64,000 nt of DNA from an uncultured Verrucomicrobia subdivision 3 bacterium. Lineage in GTDB: Bacteria; Verrucomicrobiota; Verrucomicrobiae; Limisphaerales; UBA11358. Within the stretch, counting starts at the first letter, position 1. Every line of letters starts with the position of its first letter. The stretch is taken from NCBI GenBank assembly GCA_903921455.1, contig CAIXPZ010000013.1:1-64000 (forward strand), given 5' to 3'. Of the stretch, positions 8,235-16,288 are shown in pieces. Position numbers and translations under genes: made by a program. Below the pieces are notes generated by a model, which worked only from the letters and a program-made list of their open reading frames with translations, was not told where the DNA came from and ran no database searches.

Positions 8235-11200
8235 TTATTTCTTGTAGTAAGATGATTGGTCGTATCCAGGCTGAAAACCGGTTCTCGTTAATCCGGCGTA
8301 GCCGTATATCACCAGCCGGGGGTCTTTAGGCCCGTGTATTTTTCGTTCGGAAAATGTATAATGCTGGTAAGACGGTCCAAAATTCCAGGGAAGATAGTAT
8401 CCACTAAATGGATCAGATGGATAATACTGCGAGGCGTAATAGATGCAGTCGTTCAATGGCATTCCACTTTGCCACGCGCAGAAAAAAACATTTATTGCAT
8501 TATACATGTCAGACTTGTCGTCAGGAAGCAACTGTTCCCCATCCCATCCGACAAATGCTTGCGCCCTTTCAGGCCAGTTGGCGAGTTGCGCGCTGGTAAG
8601 TTGGTCATCTATCCCAAAACAATGTGCCCAATCCATATCATCCGAAGTGTCGCAAGCATCCAGAAAAACAAAGCGATAAGCCCAACCGCGCAGCCATTTT
8701 CCCTTGTTACGGTGAAAGGCAAAATTATTGTTTCCGGTGGCATTAGCCACCTGCTGTTGCGCAATAGAGACAGCGACGTTATCGCCGATTACCGCCGAAG
8801 ATCCGTGGCCAAAGAAAAAAAAGTTTCTGGTTGGGTCTTGTAAAACTGGAATCTGGAAATTGCCATTCGATAAATTTGTTAATAAAAGATTAGCTGCGCT
8901 TTGGTCTGAAAGCACACCCGGAACACCTTGGGGGTTTGAATTGCCAGTCCAATCATTAAAACTGGAAGAATATCGGTGATCGTAACAGAAGTTCACATTG
9001 CATGGCATCAATAATTGGTCAACTATCAAATTCTGAACCCAGAACCGCAGGCTGTTGGCCTTTTCGTAAGCGTTATTCCAAGCATAAGCGACTGTAAACT
9101 CCCCCTCTTCTGGAATGTTTTCCTGCACTACTTTGTTCAAATTGAGCGTGTGCGTATATGAGCCAATATTGAGCAACGTGATGTTAAAGACGGCATTGAC
9201 TGAACCATTTGTAACAGGATTCTCGTCATCATCGGTCAAATTCCATGCCGCACTAATTTCACCGCTTGACGTATTTCCCGTGAAAGTTTTTATGTGGTTT
9301 CCGTTTGTTGTTTGTATCTCGATTGTAAAACTGGCGTCAGGGCAAGTGGGTGTTTTTGCATATAGGGTGGCACCATGAGAGTCGTCATATACAGAGTAAA
9401 ATGGATCAAATTGCAAACCGTTGTCTACAGTTAGAGCAGAGAATTGTCCACTTGCTTTTGCTATAGTCGGGTCAAGTGTATTAAGAACCAATTGAGGTTG
9501 AATGGTATGATAGCCTGGTGGATTGAAAGTTGTATTCCAGGTCAATCTAGATTGTCCGTTGGTGTTTGGATCGCATTCGACAAATGATACCGGATTTCCA
9601 TCTACCAGGAGGTTAAGTTTTCCGATGTTGGTTGCCAAAGCAAAATTGACTGGTATTTCAAAAGTGGCGATGTCCGGTTCCTCGCCGGTGGTCACTTTAC
9701 GTAGTGTTAACGGATTGCTGGTATCTAGCGGGTTTAGCCCCAAGGCTTTTTTAATGCGCCCAACCAATCCGTTGCCGCTCAAGTCCACATCGTCATAAGC
9801 CACATTATAGGTGTCGTTCGTCACGCCGTCCGTCATGGCGTTGTTCAAATCCGTGCCGTGTTCCACTTCGACATAATCCGGAACACCGTCACCGTCGCTG
9901 TCCATCGGCAGCGAGTTCGTCTCCGCAACGTAATGCAAGCCGATGTTGACCGGCTGTCCGCTGACATCCTTGGTCTGATTCACCATCGTCGTGTATTGCG
10001 TCAGCCCGGCATCATCCGCGGTCCGACTGCCCGCCTGATACAACGGCGTCACCGAGGACAAATAATATTCTCCTAATGGCCCGTTCGCATAGGGCGGCGC
10101 ATTATTCAAAATCTGGTCATTTGCCGCATCCATGCCGCCATCGTCATTGTTTACTGCCAGTCCGGTGGTCTGGCCCGGATCGAGTTCGACGGCCCTCAGC
10201 GGCCAGTAGCAGTTGTGGTCATGATCCAGCGGCGGCACATTGGGCGAATAATACTGAAAGGCCACCTTGTCAAATAAGTTGTCGTTAATTTGCCAGTTTC
10301 CCTCCAGTGTTTCGCGGGATTGCACCACCAGCCGTGAACCCCGGAATAAATTGTTTCGGACCACAAACCTAAAATCTGTGTTGGTTGGCCAGCCTTGGTT
10401 CCAATAGAAATTGGGATTCAGGACGACGTTGACTTGCTCAAACAGGTTGTTGTCCCATGTCACCGATCCGGGCGGATACGGAGCGTTGTAAAACCACGGG
10501 TCGCCCACCACGATTTGTCCACCGTGCACCTGGCAATCCCGCATTTGCCAGTCCAGAGAACTGTTGCCCGTCCAACCAAAACCCTCGCCACCATTTAGTT
10601 CCTCATACGTGCCCGACCACATCTGATAATCCTCCGCTGGGAGATAAAAATTTGAGAACCGGAAATTCATGATCGGCACTCCGGTCATATCGCTGGCATT
10701 GTCCGCCATAAAAGCCACCATCCGGTAATCAATTCCCCTGTTGTCCCATATTTCCGTGCGCGGATATATAAACGGCCCCTCTTGAACTTGTTGCGCCGAC
10801 ACATAAGAGATGGGGTTGGCCGCTGTGCCCTGGCTCACCAAGGAGGATCCGGCGGTGAGATAAAATCCAACCAGGTTCCAATAGGGGCTGCTGTCGGCTT
10901 GTGTCATATAATCGTTCCGCAATCCGATCGCCGTCCCCGGCCCGACCGTGACGCTGCCCCCGCTAATTGTTAATCCGGCTACCGTGTAATCAAGCGCATC
11001 ATAATAATAGCCGAGGTCCGGCGCGCCGTTGGTGTAACGGGGGACTTGGGGATATAGCATCAGTTGGCCTTTCACCGTCAGGAAGGCCGCAACGTCTATC
11101 GGAACACCTGTGGTTTTTCTGTGAAACTCCTCCAGCAAACGCGGGCTGACATTGACGGTCCCTGCCTGGCGCAGGGAGCTATTGGAGGCCAGATAATAAT

Positions 11201-12929
11201 TGGCGCCAACATTGGTTTGGAAATTGGCCGGGTCCGGCGCGCTCGCGCAGTTTGGTGCCGAATACGACAGGGCGGTGCCGATCTGGCCGAGAAGGATGCT
11301 GTTTGTCAGACCGACGCGAACGGGCGCAGTCCCTGAAATCCAGACATTGGAAACCGCCGCCGTGACGTGCTCCATCTCAATGGCAAATGTGTTCGTGGAT
11401 GCCCAAACTGCCGACTGGCAGCCGACCAGCAGGACGTTGTGAAAGCTGTCAACCCCGCCAAAGTCATTGATAACGCCGGACCCGCATTGGTAAAACTGGC
11501 AGTTCCAAATGTCCAGTCTGGCCTGCGTTGGCGTGCTGACCGCCATGTCCGCATACCGGAAGCGCAGGTTGTTGATGGCGACATTCCCCGCCTCCGTCAA
11601 ATCCAGAAACGGCACGCCCGTGAACACCGGCGACACCGCCGTGTAGCCCTCAATCAGGCCATAAGTATTGTCTTCAATGGATGTCAAAATGGCCGGATCA
11701 TACATTTTGCCCGTGCAATCAAGCGTCCCTAAAATCTGCAGGCTGGGATATAGCTGCGCAGTATCAAACTTGATTACCGCGCCGCCTTCAATGGTGGTCT
11801 TGCCATGCAGTTGCACTTGCGAGCCGATGTTATAGGTGACACCGCGCTTGAAGATGTAATCCTGCCGCTGGCCCAAAACATACATCAAACTTTTGATGCC
11901 GGTCCCGGCCTCCACGGTCAATTGGGCGGCAGCCGTCACAAACGCATCTGTTCCATCGGAGAGGATCACCGCATAGTTGCCCGCATCGCCCGGCTGAACA
12001 TTGTAGATGGTATAGGTGTTGTTGGTCGCTCCCGGTATGGGGATGCCGTTAAACGTCCATTGATATGCCAGGTTGGTGATTCCGCCGGTTTCCACCCTGA
12101 ACGTCACGGAGTCTCCTTGCAGAACATCCTGACTTAACGGTGGAGACGTTACGTAAAAGGGAAAAGAAATGGAAGTCCGCGCCCGCACAAAGAGGTTTTG
12201 CCGTTGGTTCATCGGTAATTGCACCGGGGTGACTGAACCCACCGCGCCGGTCACCACCAGCTCGGTCACCCAAACCGGGGCCAGCAGATTGGATTTAACG
12301 AGTATGTCATAGCTCTGCCCCTCAGTGGTATTCATCACCTCGACCGAGAAATAATCTGGCGTGGTCAAGCTGTTTGAGGACACCTGAATCCACAGGCTGT
12401 TTGTATCGAAAGAGTAGCCAAAAGATCTGTTGGTAAAACCACCACCTTCATCTTCATCCCCAAAGTCTGGTAAATTCATGCCCATCGCCCGGGCCAGCAA
12501 CTTCATATTCTGAATTTCTTCCACCCCTTGCAGCCAGTCCACCAGCTTAACCACGGATTCCACCTGTGCCGCCAACGCTGCTTCAATCGTGGTCGGCGTT
12601 TCCGTGTTCGTCGCCACCATCCCGCCGGTGGAATCAACCAGAAATTGTCGCTCGGCAATTTGGTAAACAGGCAGATTGGTGTCTTGCGGCTGGCAGGGCC
12701 AGGGCGCGGAGATGCCATCCGGCTGCATCACCCAGAACGTGCCGCCATCATTGATATCCAAAGGGTCCGCCAATCCTAATCCTTTGGATTCTGCGGTGAC
12801 TTGAACGATTGAATCCGGCGGTGCCGGCGGAGTAGTTTGCGCTGATCCGGTTCCTAGCAAGCACGCAGCCAGACCGATGATGATTGAAGCGAAGACACCC
12901 AGACCCGATTTATTCAGCCATGTTTTCAT
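8235..12929 (-). CDS. Giant secreted protein: Ig-like, right-handed beta-helix, Ca-binding linker, FlgD-like module, caspase-like domain
   Basis: The start at 12929 (MKTWLNKSG) is chosen because a purine-rich site, GGAAAGGG, lies upstream and a signal peptide follows (VFASIIIGLAACLLG...GSAQ); an upstream ATG at 12986 is less likely. 1564 residues. By position: Ig-like I-set domain about 260-343 (QWTFNG...DAGNYAV); beta-helix-like region about 345-1000; DSDGDGVPDYVE calcium-binding linker near 1010; FlgD-like module about 1060-1260; then a C-terminal domain with FFFGHGSS (His1375) and FLDACDTSDD (Cys1426). A hydrophobic strand before HG and before DAC, about 51 residues apart, is the His-Cys dyad layout of clan CD peptidases (caspase, gingipain, clostripain). 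Base composition changes near 9780, at the linker. Confidence 0.85.
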   Translation of the reverse strand: MKTWLNKSGLGVFASIIIGLAACLLGTGSAQTTPPAPPDSIVQVTAESKGLGLADPLDINDGGTFWVMQPDGISAPWPCQPQDTNLPVYQIAERQFLVDSTGGMVATNTETPTTIEAALAAQVESVVKLVDWLQGVEEIQNMKLLARAMGMNLPDFGDEDEGGGFTNRSFGYSFDTNSLWIQVSSNSLTTPDYFSVEVMNTTEGQSYDILVKSNLLAPVWVTELVVTGAVGSVTPVQLPMNQRQNLFVRARTSISFPFYVTSPPLSQDVLQGDSVTFRVETGGITNLAYQWTFNGIPIPGATNNTYTIYNVQPGDAGNYAVILSDGTDAFVTAAAQLTVEAGTGIKSLMYVLGQRQDYIFKRGVTYNIGSQVQLHGKTTIEGGAVIKFDTAQLYPSLQILGTLDCTGKMYDPAILTSIEDNTYGLIEGYTAVSPVFTGVPFLDLTEAGNVAINNLRFRYADMAVSTPTQARLDIWNCQFYQCGSGVINDFGGVDSFHNVLLVGCQSAVWASTNTFAIEMEHVTAAVSNVWISGTAPVRVGLTNSILLGQIGTALSYSAPNCASAPDPANFQTNVGANYYLASNSSLRQAGTVNVSPRLLEEFHRKTTGVPIDVAAFLTVKGQLMLYPQVPRYTNGAPDLGYYYDALDYTVAGLTISGGSVTVGPGTAIGLRNDYMTQADSSPYWNLVGFYLTAGSSLVSQGTAANPISYVSAQQVQEGPFIYPRTEIWDNRGIDYRMVAFMADNASDMTGVPIMNFRFSNFYLPAEDYQMWSGTYEELNGGEGFGWTGNSSLDWQMRDCQVHGGQIVVGDPWFYNAPYPPGSVTWDNNLFEQVNVVLNPNFYWNQGWPTNTDFRFVVRNNLFRGSRLVVQSRETLEGNWQINDNLFDKVAFQYYSPNVPPLDHDHNCYWPLRAVELDPGQTTGLAVNNDDGGMDAANDQILNNAPPYANGPLGEYYLSSVTPLYQAGSRTADDAGLTQYTTMVNQTKDVSGQPVNIGLHYVAETNSLPMDSDGDGVPDYVEVEHGTDLNNAMTDGVTNDTYNVAYDDVDLSGNGLVGRIKKALGLNPLDTSNPLTLRKVTTGEEPDIATFEIPVNFALATNIGKLNLLVDGNPVSFVECDPNTNGQSRLTWNTTFNPPGYHTIQPQLVLNTLDPTIAKASGQFSALTVDNGLQFDPFYSVYDDSHGATLYAKTPTCPDASFTIEIQTTNGNHIKTFTGNTSSGEISAAWNLTDDDENPVTNGSVNAVFNITLLNIGSYTHTLNLNKVVQENIPEEGEFTVAYAWNNAYEKANSLRFWVQNLIVDQLLMPCNVNFCYDHRYSSSFNDWTGNSNPQGVPGVLSDQSAANLLLTNLSNGNFQIPVLQDPTRNFFFFGHGSSAVIGDNVAVSIAQQQVANATGNNNFAFHRNKGKWLRGWAYRFVFLDACDTSDDMDWAHCFGIDDQLTSAQLANWPERAQAFVGWDGEQLLPDDKSDMYNAINVFFCAWQSGMPLNDCIYYASQYYPSDPFSGYYLPWNFGPSYQHYTFSERKIHGPKDPRLVIYGYAGLTRTGFQPGYDQSSYYKK

Positions 12930-13500
12930 TGAGACCCTTTCCTTTGGAGGTTTCAATTTGTGTAACACAGCCTTATCAACAGTCAATTATAATTTCTTTC
13001 AGCTAATAGTTATAATCCAGACTAACCGTTCATTTTGGTTCACTAATGGAAAACCTTCGTCGCGTGGCATCAATGGGGCGGCCAAGACGCCGGCCAACCC
13101 GATTAGTCCACGCTCCGGCCAACGCGCGCCCACCCGAAAATTATTCCTGCGGATTTTCGTCCCGTCCGGGCAACTGTCGGGCAACAAACGGGAGGCAGAG
13201 ACTGTCAGTGAAAGTGTCAGTAAAGTGATACGCCACGAGCCAAAATTTTAGTTAATTTAAGTCAATAATCCTTGATAATCCCCAATGAAACCGCTAGTAT
13301 CCTTGTGTTCGGATCAGTGCAACAGAATTACCATTTCTTTACCTCTTTTATATTTTTAGGGGTAAAATTTTCAAACGAATCAGGGCCAAACCGAGGGAGG
13401 CGGCATGATCCAACGACGGGTGCAGGTTACCAGAGATTACCAAAGGTGACCTGAGATGCATTTTAAGGTTCTCAGGCTGCCGGGTGAAGCCGGACCAGCT

Positions 13501-13657
13501 TAGAGCATTTCCATCAAATATGTAGCGATGGGCTGGTGATCCCAGTGGCAGCGGTCTATTTGGCTTTTGGCTTCGTTTCCGCTCAGTTACAGGGTTTTCA
13601 AACCTGCGCCTTCACGGAAAGCCGATGATCGGCACCACCGATGATCGGCGCCACTCG
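13501..13657 (+). repeat. Repeat R5, copy 1
   Basis: Shares GAGCATTTCCATCAA, GCAGCGGTCT, TTGGCTTTTGGCTTC and TTTCAAACC.GCGCCT in the same order with copy 2 at 14064-14190. Its tail, GCCGATGATCGGCACCAC, is found again at 37498-37515 beside repeat R1. Confidence 0.7.
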
Positions 13658-14063
13658 CCAAAAACCATAAATCCTCGCTGCCCATCGCTACCTCTTTTGC
13701 GTCAATGCTCCAGCCCGGGCAACCCAGGACGGTGTCGCCACAAAATCCCGATGTCAAAGAACGGCCACGCACACCATGCGGCTTCCCCGCCCGGCTGCCA
13801 TCTGCCTTGGTATGGAGTTCCGCCTTCCGGCGGAGGGCAATGGCAATTAAAAATTATAAATTCAAAATGAGTGACGGCGCCGCATAAACGCGGAACTCCC
13901 AGCCACCGCCAGCCCGCCACCCAGTGACCGCTATGCGGCCAGGTCAAGCCGCAGCGCGACTTGACCCACCGGCCAGCCAACGCAATTGGTGTATAGTAAT
14001 GTTACGATACATTGTTGTCTAGTGAGTTTTATCGACCTGAGGCCGGAAGCAAGGGAGCACGGA

Positions 14064-14190
14064 TTTGAGCATTTCCATCAATCCGGTAGCGCGGCGGAAT
14101 CCGATTTGAGAGCAGCGGTCTTTTTGGTTTTTGGCTTCAGCCGGCCCGGCGGCGGGGATTTCAAACCGGCGCCTGAATCGAAGCCTCGCC
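14064..14190 (+). repeat. Repeat R5, copy 2
   Basis: Diverged direct copy of 13501-13657: TTGAGCATTTCCATCAA, AGCAGCGGTCTTTTTGG, TTTTTGGCTTC, ATTTCAAACCGGCGCCT in the same order. It ends about 50 bp before the stop codon of yajQ. Confidence 0.65.
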
Positions 14191-14238
14191 AAAAAACAAT
14201 AACTCACTGCTCAACGCGACAGCATTTCGGCCAAGGCG

Positions 14239-14724
14239 CTAATCGCGGAAATTCACAAACTGGACGGCCACGGGAAATTCATGAGCGCGAACGGCGGCGA
14301 TGACGATTTGCAATTCGTCGCGGCTCTTGCCATTCACGCGCACCTCGTCGCCCTGGATCTGCGTCGTGACCTTGAATTTGCCGTCGCGGATGAAGCCGGT
14401 GATCTCCTTGGCGACCGCGCTCTCGATGCCGTGCTTGATCTTGATGCTCTGGCGCGCGTGGCCGAGCGGCGAGATGTCCGGGTCGCACTGCTCCACGCTT
14501 TTCATGGAGATGCCGCGTTTGGCGAGCTTGCCGATGACGATCTCATTCAGCGTCGCCACTTTGTATTCGTTATCGGCGGTCAGCTTGATCTCGGCCTTCT
14601 CCAGGAGGATTTCCCATTGGCTGCCCTTGAAGTCAAAGCGGTTGGCCAGCTCCTTCTTGGCCTGATTGACGGCGTTCTCAATTTCCATCGAATTGACCTG
14701 CGAAACAATGTCGAATGAAGGCAT
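14239..14724 (-). CDS. yajQ: YajQ/DUF520 family nucleotide-binding protein
   Basis: 161 residues, full length for the family. The N-terminus MPSFDIVSQVNSMEIENAV and the C-terminus (VNGKSRDELQIVI...FPVAVQFVNFRD) are diagnostic. YajQ-type proteins are small cytosolic proteins with two RNP-like folds; in Xanthomonas a member binds cyclic di-GMP and acts through a transcription factor, elsewhere nucleotide or RNA binding is reported. Monocistronic here, with a divergent small membrane protein 138 bp away. No link to the polysaccharide locus is visible, although c-di-GMP control of exopolysaccharide would be a reasonable idea. Confidence 0.95.
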   Translation of the reverse strand: MPSFDIVSQVNSMEIENAVNQAKKELANRFDFKGSQWEILLEKAEIKLTADNEYKVATLNEIVIGKLAKRGISMKSVEQCDPDISPLGHARQSIKIKHGIESAVAKEITGFIRDGKFKVTTQIQGDEVRVNGKSRDELQIVIAAVRAHEFPVAVQFVNFRD

Positions 14725-14862
14725 AATTCAATTTATGATTTGCCCCTGACGATTTACGATTTTGGCTGCGGGTGCAAACCTTAAATAGCTTGCCGGATTC
14801 ATGTTGGCATGCCCGTTATGACTTGATTGCTTCGTTAGAGCTCTGACAAAATCCCTGCGCTT

Positions 14863-15180
14863 ATGTCAAAAAAAAACAATTCCAAATCGCCGGTCATCGC
14901 GCTGGGCCTTATTTGTTTACTATGTTGGTTGTGTGGTTTTCTCTGTATTAGTTACGCCTTGTTGTGCAGGCACAGAGGCGAGATTGTGGTGCCTGATGCG
15001 GTGACTATTGTGCCGGTAATCTTATATAAGGAAGCATTGGATTTTATCCATTTGGTGAAGTTTGATATTATTCCGATGCTTGGTGGCTTTTATATCCTGA
15101 CCGCTTTGGGGTTGACGGTATTTTTATACCACTGTTACCGCGGTCATGGGTTGCATTCCAAGGATAACAGCGACACCTAA
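14863..15180 (+). CDS. Small two-helix membrane protein
   Basis: 105 residues. Basic N-terminus (MSKKNNSK) then a hydrophobic helix of about residues 11-35 rich in Cys (ICLLCWLCGFLCISYALLC), a ~30-residue loop, and a second helix at about 70-90 (GGFYILTALGLTVFLYHC). No known family. Lower GC than the polysaccharide genes. It is followed closely by the beta-propeller gene, with which it may be co-transcribed. Confidence 0.65.
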   Translation: MSKKNNSKSPVIALGLICLLCWLCGFLCISYALLCRHRGEIVVPDAVTIVPVILYKEALDFIHLVKFDIIPMLGGFYILTALGLTVFLYHCYRGHGLHSKDNSDT

Positions 15181-15221
15181 TCATATACACCGTGCACACA
15201 TTTTATACAGCCAGGAAAATT

Positions 15222-16184
15222 ATGAAATGCCTCATTGCCTACTTGGTGCTTTATTTGGTCATGGCCATCTCTGGGCTGGCGGGAAACGAAGCAATTGAAA
15301 GAGAAACAAGCGCTGGTTGGATTAAGTCCGATGCCAATCCCTTATTGGGCGGAAAGCTTGGAACCTGCTTTGATATTTGCGTTCTTCAAGAGGCAGGCAA
15401 ATATCGGATGTGGTTTTCGTGGCGTCCCAAGAAAAGCATCGCCCTGGTAGAAAGCACTGACGGCGTGCATTGGAGTGAGCCTCAAATCGTGCTTGGTCCC
15501 AATCCCAACAGTATATGGGAAGCCGACATCAATCGTCCGATGGTAGTCAAGCGTGATGACGGTTATCACCTCTGGTATACGGCTTATGCCCTGGGGCATT
15601 TCTGGATTGGGTATGCAACCAGCCCAGATGGCTTAGTATGGACCCGCGCAAGTGAAGGCCCAGTGCTTGCCCCGGATCAGCCGTGGGAAAAAGTGGCTGT
15701 AATGTGTTCCCACGTAGAATGGGACACGGCCACGCAGATTTATCGCATGTGGTATTCTGCCGGCGAAACATGGGAGCCTAACGCGATTGGCTATGCCACA
15801 AGTCCAGACGGTAAAGTCTGGCAGAAGCATCCCAGTAATCCAGTATTCCGGCCGGAACCGAAGAACCCCTGGGAACAGGACCGGGTTGCCGGTTGTCAGG
15901 TCATGCACCGCGGGGACTGGTATTATATGTTTTATATCGGCTACCGGGACATTAACCATGCGCAAATCGGCCTCGCGCGTTCACGGGATGGCATTACCAA
16001 CTGGCAACGGCACCCAGCCAATCCGATCATCAGCCCCGGGAAAAATCAGTGGGATCAAGAGGCTTGCTATAAGCCATATGCCGTTTTTGATGGTCAGCGG
16101 TGGCTTCTCTGGTTCAATGGCCGGCGTGGCCATTTTGAACAAATCGGCTTGGCGACGCATCTGGGCGAAGATCTCGGATTTTAA
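15222..16184 (+). CDS. Secreted five-bladed beta-propeller, GH43/GH32/GH130-like
   Basis: ATG at 15222 preferred over GTG at 15192: AGGA lies 7 bp upstream and a signal peptide begins there (MKCLIAYLVLYLVMAISG). 320 residues. The repeating blade motif is clear: VESTDGVHW, GYATSPDGLVW, GYATSPDGKVW, LARSRDG..NW, each with NP(L/V/I) (SDANPLL, PSNPVF, PANPII). This is the signature of the glycosidase-type five-bladed propeller. Candidate acidic residues include Asp in CFDICV, EADINRP and QDRVAG, but I cannot assign a catalytic triad, so substrate is unknown. Lies just before the glycan locus. Confidence 0.8.
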   Translation: MKCLIAYLVLYLVMAISGLAGNEAIERETSAGWIKSDANPLLGGKLGTCFDICVLQEAGKYRMWFSWRPKKSIALVESTDGVHWSEPQIVLGPNPNSIWEADINRPMVVKRDDGYHLWYTAYALGHFWIGYATSPDGLVWTRASEGPVLAPDQPWEKVAVMCSHVEWDTATQIYRMWYSAGETWEPNAIGYATSPDGKVWQKHPSNPVFRPEPKNPWEQDRVAGCQVMHRGDWYYMFYIGYRDINHAQIGLARSRDGITNWQRHPANPIISPGKNQWDQEACYKPYAVFDGQRWLLWFNGRRGHFEQIGLATHLGEDLGF

Positions 16185-16288
16185 AGATTCTTTCTGTTTA
16201 CCGCCTTTAAGGCGGCAGGAAGGGGAAACGCGGGTGGCATTTTGATTGCCTTTGAAGCTGCCAGAGCATAAAAAACTGCACCCTGAAA

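Larger units (their letters stand above)
12930..14238. other. 1.3-kb gene-free region
   Basis: No convincing gene: short open frames overlap on both strands and none has family resemblance or consistent codon use. It holds the leader of the minus-strand operon, an A+T-rich patch at about 13240-13380, and two diverged copies of repeat R5 (13501-13657 and 14064-14190). I saw no tRNA-like cloverleaf or clear terminator. Confidence 0.6.

Noticed and set aside
12877..13251. 124-codon plus-strand frame at the head of the minus-strand operon
   Set aside because: Overlaps the signal peptide of the giant gene and continues into non-coding repeats; no family or codon bias.
16212..16232. CCGCCTTTAAGGCGG palindrome after the beta-propeller gene as a terminator
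   Set aside because: The stem is short, the loop tiny and no T-run follows, so an intrinsic terminator is not supported.
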